From positions 1-64,000 of the forward strand of contig JASHRF010000060.1 in assembly GCA_030037545.1 (NCBI GenBank): a DNA stretch of 64,000 nucleotides, read 5' to 3'. This stretch comes from Acidobacteriaceae bacterium. GTDB lineage: Bacteria > Acidobacteriota > Terriglobia > Terriglobales > Acidobacteriaceae. The notes below the pieces were generated by a model, which saw only the letters and a program-made list of their open reading frames with translations, was not told where the DNA came from and searched no databases. The translations under genes and the position numbers were made by a program. Below, piece by piece: positions 45,175 to 52,637 of the stretch; position 1 is the stretch's first letter, and every line of letters begins with the position of its first letter.

Positions 45175-47130
45175 CTACTCTTGTTGCGCCACCGGGAGAT
45201 TGATATATGTGCCGTGGCCAGGAGTGCAATAGATGCGCTGAGTGGCCTCCTTGTAGTCGTCGGCCGCGGCGTTGAAGATATTCGCGACGAAGGTCTGCGG
45301 GTTGCGATCGTACAGCGGAAACCAACTGGACTGGACTTGCACCATAATCCGGTGCCCGGGGAGAAAGATGTGATCGACCGCAGGCAAAAAGAAGTCATAC
45401 GGCAGCGGCTTATTCGGGATTAGCGGTGCAGGGTGCGACAGGCTCTCGCGATAGCGGCCGCGGAAGATATCCATGGCCACGGCCAGCTCGTAGCCGCCCA
45501 TATCAGCCTCCTCGGCGTCCTGCTGCGGGTAGACGTCGATCAGCTTGACGACCCAGTCGGAATCGGTGCCGCTCGTAGAAGCAACCAGGTGTACCTCGGG
45601 ACGCCCGCTTACTCGTACCGCATCTTGCAATACCGGAGTCTCGTAGGTCTCAACGTCGGGGCGCGCCGAAGCCGGGCGCTGATCGCCGACCAGCCACTCA
45701 GGCCAGGTGCTGGTTTGGGCGGCCGGTACCGGACGCGGGCGGTAGGGCACGGGCGTCGCCGGATTCGAAACGTACTGGTCATACTCGGTTCCGCTCGAGG
45801 ACTGTGGCGGCTCGAAGCCCAGCCCATGATCGGCGCGCAAATAGAGCGGCTTCTCCACGATGGTGCAGTCGCCAGGGCAGGCCGGCCACGCCGGCAACTG
45901 TTCCCACCGGTTAGCGCCAGTGAGAAACGCATTGACGTGCGCAAGATGCGCGTCGGGTCCCTGCTCCTGGAGATGCTGGGCCAGGAAGGGCAGCAGAATG
46001 TGCTCGTCAAAGTACGCCGAAGTATCCGAGCCAAAGTTGAGTGCGCCCAGGTGCGTGCCCTGTGTGGCCTCCTGCCCATGGAACCAGGGCCCCAAAGCCA
46101 GATACAGGTTCTCGCGATTCGAGGCCTGGGCATAGAGCGCGCGGTATACAGCCAGCGCTCCATAAATGTCTTCCTGATCCCATTCGCCCGCAACCAGCAG
46201 AGTAGGAACCGTCAAGGGTTCCTTGGCCAGTATTTTGTCGACCGCCTGGTCCTGCCAGAATTCGTCGTAAGAGGGGTTGTTAACGATCTTATTCCAGAAT
46301 CCGAGTTGCCCCATGCCGTACTCGGCCGCGATCGCGCTGGGGTTGACGGCGTCGAGATACATGCTGTAGTCGTCGCGGTAATCGCTCCACCACTTGTCAG
46401 TGTCTGCACGCGTCGCTTCCTGCGAGTAGATGTAGGGCATCATCTGTTCGCGGAAGGCGCCATAGTGGAACCAGTCGTCGCCCATCCAGCCATCCACCAT
46501 GGGATTCTCCGGCACCGCCGCTTTGAGAGCCGGATTGGGGTGAACCAGACCCATCAGGGCCTCGAAGCCGTCGTAGGATATCCCCATGATGGCTACGCGT
46601 CCATTGCTCTGCGGCACGTTTTTCACCAGCCAGCCGATGGTGTCGGAAGCATCGGTAGCGTCGGAAACCGGCGTGGGATTGAGTGGACCGCGGACGTAAC
46701 GGTTCATGACGTAATCGCCCTCGGATCCGTACTTGCCGCGTACGTCCTGAAACACATGGATGTAACCGGCCTTGAGCGCCCAGTCCCGAGCCTCGCGCTC
46801 GCGGGTACTGAAACGGTCAGCATCGTACGGCGTGCGCTCCAGAACGATTCCGGCGTGCTGCGCGTCTTTCGGTATCACAATCACGGTGTTGAGCTTGATG
46901 CCGTCGCGCATAGGAATCTGCACCACCGTGCGCGTGTAACTCAGTTCCCGGGTCACCGGTTTGAAATGCTCCGGAATCTCGCTGGGCAGACTGGGATAAA
47001 GCGACTGTGATGGTGAAGAATTCGAAGGCTGCTGTTGCGCAGCCCCACCCTGGGCATCAGTCACGAACAACGCCGAGGCCAGCAGGAGGGGCAGCGCGCG
47101 TATGGCAAGGAGGCGCACGCAATTCATCAT
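45175..47130 (-). CDS. secreted CocE/NonD-family hydrolase (glutaryl-7-ACA acylase-like)
   Basis: 651 aa with a signal peptide ending near VTDAQG. The catalytic domain has VVQIPMRDGIKLNTVIVIPK, GYIHVFQDVRGKYGSEGDYV, the nucleophile Ser185 in IMGISYDGFEALMG, an Asp in LLVAGEWDQEDIYG and a His in LALGPWFHGQEA, so the triad looks complete. The C-terminal jelly roll includes DSDWVVKLIDVYPQQDAEEA and PGHRIMVQVQSSWFPLYDRN. Relatives act on cocaine-like esters, alpha-amino-acid esters, cephalosporin side chains or X-Pro peptides; this one cannot be narrowed. About 400 bp separates it from the receptor gene it precedes. Confidence 0.92.
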   Translation of the reverse strand: MMNCVRLLAIRALPLLLASALFVTDAQGGAAQQQPSNSSPSQSLYPSLPSEIPEHFKPVTRELSYTRTVVQIPMRDGIKLNTVIVIPKDAQHAGIVLERTPYDADRFSTREREARDWALKAGYIHVFQDVRGKYGSEGDYVMNRYVRGPLNPTPVSDATDASDTIGWLVKNVPQSNGRVAIMGISYDGFEALMGLVHPNPALKAAVPENPMVDGWMGDDWFHYGAFREQMMPYIYSQEATRADTDKWWSDYRDDYSMYLDAVNPSAIAAEYGMGQLGFWNKIVNNPSYDEFWQDQAVDKILAKEPLTVPTLLVAGEWDQEDIYGALAVYRALYAQASNRENLYLALGPWFHGQEATQGTHLGALNFGSDTSAYFDEHILLPFLAQHLQEQGPDAHLAHVNAFLTGANRWEQLPAWPACPGDCTIVEKPLYLRADHGLGFEPPQSSSGTEYDQYVSNPATPVPYRPRPVPAAQTSTWPEWLVGDQRPASARPDVETYETPVLQDAVRVSGRPEVHLVASTSGTDSDWVVKLIDVYPQQDAEEADMGGYELAVAMDIFRGRYRESLSHPAPLIPNKPLPYDFFLPAVDHIFLPGHRIMVQVQSSWFPLYDRNPQTFVANIFNAAADDYKEATQRIYCTPGHGTYINLPVAQQE

Positions 47131-47254
47131 GGCTGATTTTCAGCATACATCCAAATGAATGCCTTTGGACCCTCTCCGCCAGTGCGAAAACCGCGCCCGA
47201 TCACGGGAACCACGCCAAGGTCGCGGAAAGAACCGGCGCTCGCCCGGGAGCCGG

Positions 47255-47467
47255 TCACCGCTTGCAGGCTCTCCGCGTCTTCAACGTAAACCCCCATGGC
47301 GCGTAAACATCCAGCGACTGGAAAACCGTGTTCTCCCGCTTCCAGTCCAGGTAATCGAAATACGAAAAGTGGTACTGCTTGCCCATAGTTGTGGTCTCAT
47401 ACAGCACCACCAGCCGGTTCGGCTGCGTATGCGGCAGCGGCCGGATCAGCCTGCCATGTATCCTCAA
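47255..47467 (-). pseudogene. fragment of an ADOP/MacB-type permease
   Basis: About 60 codons encode RLVVLYETTTMGKQYHFSYF and DYLDWKRENTVFQSLDVYAP with WGFTLK, the periplasmic core segment shared by ADOP permeases ('xxRLVVLYExxPxxGxxxFSYPDFLDWQRQNxVFexxAVY'). The frame then hits nonsense and a stop at 47255. No membrane segments remain. A scrap of a second permease of the type seen at 35727-38531, not a gene. Confidence 0.6.
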
Positions 47468-47524
47468 TTTCGCTGCGGCGTCGGTGGCTCGGGGGATGTA
47501 TCATCCGCGGGACGTCAAAGCTGT

Positions 47525-47557
47525 TTGACATGAACGATATGAACCATATTAAATCGT
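47525..47557 (+). promoter_or_regulatory. promoter of molybdate-type ABC operon with overlapping palindrome
   Basis: TTGACA (47525-47530), 16 nt, TATTAA (47547-47552) forms a good sigma-70 promoter. An interrupted inverted repeat ACGATAT ... ATCGT (47534-47557) covers the -10 region, a placement suited to a repressor such as ModE. Identity of the regulator is unknown; no modE is in the window. Confidence 0.5.
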
Positions 47558-47602
47558 AGCGGCGCGTCCCTCAGGCACGTTTGTCCGCTCTTCAGAAGGA
47601 CC

Positions 47603-48553
47603 ATGGCATACTCGTCGGAAAAATTCACGAGGAGGAAATTTGCCACTGCCGGGGGCAGGTTTGCGCTTGGGACGATTGGCGCCGTTTCGTTCCCCTTCCA
47701 GTTGCCGGCTGCTGCGCTGCCGGTTTTGGACGTCGCTTACGCCGGTTCTATGGGCTCGATGATGGAGGGCCCTTTGAAGGCCGCGGTCCGCAGCGACTTG
47801 CACTTGGATATGCACGGACGCGCGCAAGGATCGAACGCCCTGGCGCGGCTAATCGTGGGCAACACTATCCGGCCGGACGTGTTCATTTCCGTCACGCCCG
47901 GTCCTATGATGACGGTGCTGCACTCGGGCAAAGCCAAATCCGCCCAACCCGTGGCGCACACCGAAATGGTGATTGCCTATAGCCCGCAGAGCCGGTTCGC
48001 ATCGCAGTTTGAAGCTGCAGCCAGGGGGAAAGCTCAATGGTGGAAAGTTTTGGAGCAACCGGGCTTGCGCTTCGGACGCACCGATCCGATTGCGGATCCG
48101 CAAGGGCGAAATATTATTTTCACCCTGATGCTGGCGACGCAAATGTACCATCAGCCGGATTTGGTCGAGAAGACGCTCGGCCCAACTATTAACTCCAAGC
48201 AGATATTTAGCGAGCCGACCGTTCTGGCCCGGTTGCAAAGCGGCGAGCTTGACGCGTCCTCGGCCTACAAAATCCAGCCGGGCCCGTTTCATCTTCCCTA
48301 TATTTCCTTGCCACGGCAGCTCAACCTCAGTTCGGAGGGCGTGCGCCAGGATAATCCAAACTTGAGCCTCACCGTCGGGGGCAAGACGTACTATCCCGAG
48401 CCGCTGATCTATTACGCGGCGGCTCTGAGCGATTCTCTGAATCCCAAAGGAGCCGCGGAATTCGTCAGATGGCTAAAGGGCAGCGAAGCGCAATCAATTT
48501 TCGGGCGCTACGATTACGACCCACCGGACGGGGCTTCCACGCTTCGCGCGTGA
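47603..48553 (+). CDS. molybdate/tungstate-type ABC substrate-binding protein (WtpA/ModA-like)
   Basis: 316 aa. A twin-arginine-like leader (KFTRRKFATAGGRFALGTIG) precedes the mature lobe LDVAYAGSMGSMMEGPLKAA. Then come SNALARLIVGNTIRPDVFIS and TEMVIAYSPQSRFASQFEAA, and FGRTDPIADPQGRNIIFTLM, the ligand-lobe pattern of the WtpA/ModA class that binds tetrahedral oxyanions. It overlaps the permease start by four bases (48550-48553). With the downstream permease and ATPase it forms a complete importer; molybdate or tungstate is most likely, sulfate possible. Confidence 0.88.
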   Translation: MAYSSEKFTRRKFATAGGRFALGTIGAVSFPFQLPAAALPVLDVAYAGSMGSMMEGPLKAAVRSDLHLDMHGRAQGSNALARLIVGNTIRPDVFISVTPGPMMTVLHSGKAKSAQPVAHTEMVIAYSPQSRFASQFEAAARGKAQWWKVLEQPGLRFGRTDPIADPQGRNIIFTLMLATQMYHQPDLVEKTLGPTINSKQIFSEPTVLARLQSGELDASSAYKIQPGPFHLPYISLPRQLNLSSEGVRQDNPNLSLTVGGKTYYPEPLIYYAAALSDSLNPKGAAEFVRWLKGSEAQSIFGRYDYDPPDGASTLRA

Positions 48554-49323
48554 TTGTCAGCCGCCGCTGGGTCGCGCGCCTCGGGGCCGCAGCGTTTGCC
48601 CTGGCGCTGCTCTATCCCCTGTCGGCGCTTTTCGCCCACATCGGCGCGTGGCAATGGGATGCGCAAGTGCGCGGCCCGGCGCTGTCATCGGTACGCGTAT
48701 CCATGTTGCTGACCACCGTCGCGATGCTGATCGTAGTCGCCATCGGCACGCCGGTGGCCGCCTACATCGCGCATTGTAAGGCTGAGGAACGCCTCTTGTG
48801 GCAAGCGGTCTTGCTGATCCCAATTCTGTTGCCGCCCCTCGCTCTCGGTATTCTTTTCACTTTGGCCTTCGGGCCTTACGGCGGCGTTGGCCGGCTGCTG
48901 AATCACTGGGGCGTGGCCATGACCAACAGCGCCACGGCTTTCGTGGCTACGCAAGTTTACGTGGGCATGGGCTATTTTGTTTTGGGCGCGGTCGCGGCCC
49001 TGGACGCTGTTCCGCCCATGCTCCAAAAGCATGCCGCTTTGCTGGGGCTCACTCCGCTAAAAGTCTTTTTCCGAGTGACGCTGCCGTTGGCGCGCCTGGG
49101 CCTCGCCGTGGCGCTGAGCATCGCCTGGGTTCGTGCGGTCGGAGAATTCGGCGCTGTCGTGGTTACTGCGTATTATCCTTCCGGTATGCCGGTGCAGCTC
49201 TGGGTGGATCTGCAAAGCTTTGGCTTGCCCGCGGTGATGCCGCTGCTGGTGATCTTCCTCGCGGTAACTTTGCCCCTCCCGTGGTTGGCTCACGTTTTGG
49301 CGCAGCGTCGAAGCAATGCTTGA
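48550..49323 (+). CDS. ABC transporter permease, ModB/WtpB-like
   Basis: 257 aa from GTG 48550, whose GTGA overlaps the stop of the binding-protein gene. About six TM helices are visible (LGAAAFALALLYPLSALFAH, VSMLLTTVAMLIVVAIGTPV, LLIPILLPPLALGILFTLAF). The cytoplasmic EAA-like coupling loop is AALLGLTPLKVFFRVTLPLA. Typical size for molybdate permeases. Its 3' end overlaps the ATPase start by 8 bp, so the three genes are translationally linked. Confidence 0.9.
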   Translation: MIVSRRWVARLGAAAFALALLYPLSALFAHIGAWQWDAQVRGPALSSVRVSMLLTTVAMLIVVAIGTPVAAYIAHCKAEERLLWQAVLLIPILLPPLALGILFTLAFGPYGGVGRLLNHWGVAMTNSATAFVATQVYVGMGYFVLGAVAALDAVPPMLQKHAALLGLTPLKVFFRVTLPLARLGLAVALSIAWVRAVGEFGAVVVTAYYPSGMPVQLWVDLQSFGLPAVMPLLVIFLAVTLPLPWLAHVLAQRRSNA

Positions 49324-50023
49324 GGCCGAATTCACCAAGTACCGCCGCGATTTCGAGGTTCGCGTTTCGCTGCAGCTCGGCGCCGCGCAATCGGTGGGTT
49401 TGTTCGGTGCCTCGGGCGCGGGCAAAAGCACGGTGCTCGCGTGTATCGCCGGCATCGAACAGCCGGACGACGGCCACATCGATCTCGGAGGCCTGCGCCT
49501 TTTCCCCCCGTCTCTTTCTCTGTATCAACGCCCGGTCGGCTATCTCACGCAAGAGCCCAGCCTGTTTCCTCATCTCAGCGTTGGCGAAAATGTAACGTTT
49601 GGCGTGCCGAAGCGCGGAGCGTCCCACCCGGAGCGTCTCTCCTGGATCGCAACACTGAAGGACCGACTGAAGCTCGCGCCGCTCTGGGACGCTTCCGCTG
49701 CGCGCATTTCGGGCGGCCAGGCGCGTCGCGTTGCCCTGGCTCGGATGCTGGCGCGAAAGCCGCCGCTAGTGTTGCTTGACGAGCCGTTTGCCGGCCTCGA
49801 CCGCCAACTGGTGCGCGAGCTGATTGACGATCTGATTTTCTGGAGCAAGACAATCGGCTTCAGCATGATCGTCGTCGATCACCAATCCGACGTGCTGATG
49901 CGCCTCTGCCCGGAATCGGTAATCGTGTTGGAGCAGGGACAGGTAGTTCAGCGCGGTGCCTGGAGCGACATTTGCAGCGCCCCGGCGACCCCGCTGCTGC
50001 GCTTGCTTCTGGCGCAACTTTAG
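49316..50023 (+). CDS. ABC transporter ATP-binding protein, ModC-like
   Basis: 235 aa, lacking the C-terminal Mop domain of full ModC (about 350 aa). Walker A is GASGAGKST, the Q-loop region YLTQEPSLFPHLSVGENVTF, the signature ISGGQARRVALARML, Walker B LVLLDEPFAGLD and the switch His in VVDHQSDVL. It energises the permease and binding protein upstream. The short form resembles WtpC/ModF-less ATPases that have no substrate-sensing domain. Confidence 0.92.
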   Translation: MLEAEFTKYRRDFEVRVSLQLGAAQSVGLFGASGAGKSTVLACIAGIEQPDDGHIDLGGLRLFPPSLSLYQRPVGYLTQEPSLFPHLSVGENVTFGVPKRGASHPERLSWIATLKDRLKLAPLWDASAARISGGQARRVALARMLARKPPLVLLDEPFAGLDRQLVRELIDDLIFWSKTIGFSMIVVDHQSDVLMRLCPESVIVLEQGQVVQRGAWSDICSAPATPLLRLLLAQL

Positions 50024-50026
50024 ATA

Positions 50027-50155
50027 GCCGGAGGCGCTGCTGGTTCCATCGTAGAGGTAAAGATTGCCCGCACCGTCAACGCCCACGCTCAAGCCATTGG
50101 AGTTGCCGAATGCGGCATCCGCGGCCGGGCAATGCGGGAAGTCATCGCCCGGCAC
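50027..50155 (-). pseudogene. NHL-repeat (beta-propeller) protein fragment
   Basis: In the minus frame the sequence GNSNGLSVGVDGAGNLYLYD followed by GTSSASG looks like one blade of the NHL-type repeats found in large secreted acidobacterial proteins. There is no continuation on either side, as the ABC ATPase gene begins immediately. A relic or chance similarity. Confidence 0.35.
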
Positions 50156-50176
50156 TCTTTTATGCCGGTATGCCAG

Positions 50177-50743
50177 TTATTGATGCGCGAATCCGGTTGC
50201 GGCGCCCACGCCGTGCGCCGCAATTCCTATCGCCGGCGCGGTCCACCAGAAGCGCGAAAGATGCTTTTTCAGCCAGTAACTGGTGAATGAACCGTAGCCG
50301 ACCAGCGCAAAATCGACGCCGATTTGCCCTCCAAGCGACGATGGCATCAGGGGATTTCCCTCCCGGCATTGGTGGTCGGCTATGCAGCGATGTGTCATTG
50401 CGATGTCGAGCCCGGCCATCCCCAGGTGCAGGCTGTTGAGCAAAAAGTAGCGTGCATCGGGGGTGCGCGGAGCCAATGCGGCGGGCGCGCGCACAAGGCT
50501 CCCTTCCGACGCCGGGGCCGGCGCAGTGATGATCGATGGCGCCGCGGAAGATGAAGTCGCGGAAGCGGGTCCAGAGGAGAAGACCTTTGAAGGATCGGAA
50601 GTTGGCGCAGTCAGCTTTGCCGACAACTGGGCGTTTGGTTGGATCTGCCCGAAGGGAATCGCAGCTTGCCGCGCAGAGCACGTCAATCCCCCCATCAGGA
50701 TCGCGATTCCTGCAGCGTGTTTTAAGAATCGTTCAACGACCAT
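50177..50743 (-). CDS. hypothetical exported/membrane protein, DUF5658-like tail
   Basis: 188 aa with a signal peptide (KHAAGIAILMGGLTCSA) and a Ser/Ala/Pro-rich linker. The C-terminal half is two hydrophobic segments around DIAMTHRCIADHQCREGNPL, MPSSLGGQIGVDFALVGYGS and SRFWWTAPAIGIAAHGVGAA. The small residues, the 'DxxxT...ExNPL' spacing and the two helices are reminiscent of DUF5658-type membrane proteins. Function unknown. Its first codons overlap the left end of a MITE-like repeat. Confidence 0.65.
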   Translation of the reverse strand: MVVERFLKHAAGIAILMGGLTCSARQAAIPFGQIQPNAQLSAKLTAPTSDPSKVFSSGPASATSSSAAPSIITAPAPASEGSLVRAPAALAPRTPDARYFLLNSLHLGMAGLDIAMTHRCIADHQCREGNPLMPSSLGGQIGVDFALVGYGSFTSYWLKKHLSRFWWTAPAIGIAAHGVGAATGFAHQ

Positions 50744-50834
50744 AGGCTGCCACCTCTCAGGGGAGAAAGCCTGTGGTTGTTTATCGGCCCCTTGCGGTGC
50801 GGCTCAGGTCGTGCCCTGATTTGAAACACATTTT
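50713..50834. repeat. MITE-like palindromic repeat, copy D (diverged)
   Basis: About 122 bp. The left tip AGCGTGTTTTAAGAAT closely matches copy B's AGCGTGTTTCAAAAAT; the right end GATTTGAAACACATTTT is its decayed inverse. Between them are CCTCTCAGGGGAGAAAGCC and GGTGCGGCTCAGGTCGTGCC, diverged forms of the shared core. The left tip overlaps the first codons of the membrane-protein gene at 50177-50743. Confidence 0.5.
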
Positions 50835-50973
50835 CGAGAAAGAATTGGAGAGCCGGTGTTGAAACGCAGGATCTTTTTTGTGGCCGGGACTCGCGAGTCA
50901 ATATGCAGAGCACCCGCTTTCTCTTGCCCCGGCCTGGGACCGATTTGCAAAAGCAAGTGCGACATGGCATACA

Positions 50974-52266
50974 ATGTTCGCGTTGTCGGTCACCCCTATT
51001 TACGAGACCGCAGGAGCGGCTAAAGCCGCAGTTGCATCAGTTCGGCGCACCCCGGTTGTGGTCGGCGTCTGGCTGTTTCTGCTGCTTATCTTTTCCACCG
51101 TTACGGTCTTCGTGCGGGACGCCTGGGCGCTCGAATCCTTTCAGATCGGCATCTTTGTTCTGCTCGCCGCCTACCTGCTGGCAGGAATTCGCAGAGAGCG
51201 GGAGGGGATGGCCGCGGGCTGGGCGCCGTGGCTCGTCTACCTGATTCCATGTTGGGGTGTGTTCCAGCTTTGGGCGCATACCACCGCTTCCACGTTTGAA
51301 ACCCGGGAAGCAGTTCTCAAATGGAGCGCGTTAGCCGGAGTGTTCTTTCTAACTCAAGTGGTGGCTGGCTCCAGACGGCAACGGCGCATCTTTCAGAGTG
51401 CTTTCCTGTGCTTTGCCACCGCGATGGCCGTGCTCTGCCTGGCGCAACTCTTCACTGCAAACGGCCGGGTACTTTGGGCATTTCCCACCGGATACCCGTT
51501 TGTATTCGCAACCTTTCAGTACTCTAACAACTACGCGCAATTTGTTGAGGTCGCCCTGCCCATTGCCCTCTGGCGAGCCTTGTGCGAAGGCCCGCGGTCG
51601 TGGGGCTATACGCTTTGCGGGGGTGTTCTCTATGCGTCGGTCGTCGGCACCGGCTCACGCGCCGGCGCAGCCCTGTGCACAGCAGAACTGGCGGCCATGC
51701 TCATCATCGGGCTGGCGAAGTTGCGCCATCCGCAGACCGGCTTGCCTTCCCGCTCGACGGCGGCCATGCTCGTCATGGTTCCCGCTCTTGCGGCGATTTT
51801 CACTCTTGCCGTTGGGTGGGAGCACGTCTGGCGGCGGCTTGAACAGAAAGACCCATATCTTGGGCGGTCGTATTTCCTGGTCGCGGTTGCGAACATGGCG
51901 AAGCAGCGCCCGCTGACCGGCTACGGCCTGGGGACTTTCCCGGAGGTCTACCAGCGCTATGCCGTCAGAGATTTCTCGTTCTACGCCAACCACGCACACA
52001 ACGACTGGGCAGAATTTGCTGCTGACGGTGGAATTCCCTTTCTGCTTCTGGTGCTGATCCCGTTTGCCGCTGCGGTGCCCGCAGCCGTTCGAAATCCCTG
52101 GGGGATCGGCTTGATTGCCGTCATGTTGCACGCATGTGTGGACTATCCGTTTCCGCGTCCCGCCGTCTCCGGGTGGATGTTTGCCATGCTCGCCCTCCTC
52201 TATATGACGCGGACGATGGGCGTAAGCTCAAGCGCAGCCAAAGAGCTGCGCCATCTCGTTCGCTAG
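50974..52266 (+). CDS. O-antigen ligase/polymerase-like membrane protein (Wzy/WaaL type)
   Basis: 430 aa if started at ATG 50974; GTG 51058 is an alternative, since the first 28 codons include the repeat-core hairpin GCGGCTAAAGCCGC (51014-51027) and are not family-like. About 11 TM helices (VVGVWLFLLLIFSTVTVFVR, IGIFVLLAAYLLAG, GVFFLTQVVA). The large periplasmic loop has the Wzy_C pattern FQYSNNYAQFVEVALPIALW, VVGTGSRAGAALCTAELAAM and FYANHAHNDWAEFAADGGIP. It probably polymerises or ligates exopolysaccharide repeat units at the inner membrane, serving the export genes from 56 kb onwards. Confidence 0.85.
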   Translation: MFALSVTPIYETAGAAKAAVASVRRTPVVVGVWLFLLLIFSTVTVFVRDAWALESFQIGIFVLLAAYLLAGIRREREGMAAGWAPWLVYLIPCWGVFQLWAHTTASTFETREAVLKWSALAGVFFLTQVVAGSRRQRRIFQSAFLCFATAMAVLCLAQLFTANGRVLWAFPTGYPFVFATFQYSNNYAQFVEVALPIALWRALCEGPRSWGYTLCGGVLYASVVGTGSRAGAALCTAELAAMLIIGLAKLRHPQTGLPSRSTAAMLVMVPALAAIFTLAVGWEHVWRRLEQKDPYLGRSYFLVAVANMAKQRPLTGYGLGTFPEVYQRYAVRDFSFYANHAHNDWAEFAADGGIPFLLLVLIPFAAAVPAAVRNPWGIGLIAVMLHACVDYPFPRPAVSGWMFAMLALLYMTRTMGVSSSAAKELRHLVR

Positions 52267-52325
52267 GGCCTGCGTGATTCGGAAATCGCTCGGGGACGGG
52301 CGCCGGTCAGGAGACTCGCACGACA

Positions 52326-52345
52326 GCCGGTCTGAAGACCGGTGT
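52326..52345. terminator. hairpin after the polymerase gene
   Basis: CCGGTCT-GA-AGACCGG (52327-52342) is a perfect GC-rich stem 60 bp downstream of the stop at 52266. No T-run follows, so it may be a REP-like hairpin rather than an intrinsic terminator. Confidence 0.4.
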
Positions 52346-52479
52346 TGCTATTTCGCGCCGTTCCTAATCATGCGTTCTAGCAACCAGCCGATAAGAGCGG
52401 CGCTTTAAGCTCCGCGAAAGATCCGCGACAAACGAATCTTCCCACTGTTGCGTTTTAGAGGTCGTGAAAAGTGTCTTTT

Positions 52480-52630
52480 CTTACAGCGTGTTTCAAAAAT
52501 GCTGCTGGGACAATCAAGGAACCCTCCCTCAGCGGCTAAAGCCGCATAAACGGCGGATGTTGCACGGCACGGCTTGCCCAGAGGGCGCCCACCGTGCCCT
52601 TCAAAACCTATTTTTGAAACACGCTCTAAG
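52480..52630. repeat. MITE-like palindromic repeat, copy B (best preserved)
   Basis: A 151-bp element with 21-bp terminal inverted repeats (52480-52500, 52610-52630; 20 of 21 match; inner 16 bp AGCGTGTTTCAAAAAT perfect). The core has CCCTCAGCGGCTAAAGCCGC, GGCACGGCTTGCCC and CACCGTGCCCTTCAAAAC. It lies 8 bp beyond the stop of the TPR gene. No coding capacity. Confidence 0.8.
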
Positions 52631-52637
52631 GAAAAAG

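Noticed and set aside
45433-47010. 525-codon open frame on the plus strand
   Set aside because: Exactly antisense to the CocE/NonD hydrolase; Arg/His/Val-rich composition without domains. A GC-bias shadow.
52267-52480. Possible tRNA or small RNA in the gap after the polymerase gene
   Set aside because: No T-loop motif or cloverleaf could be drawn; only one simple hairpin is present.
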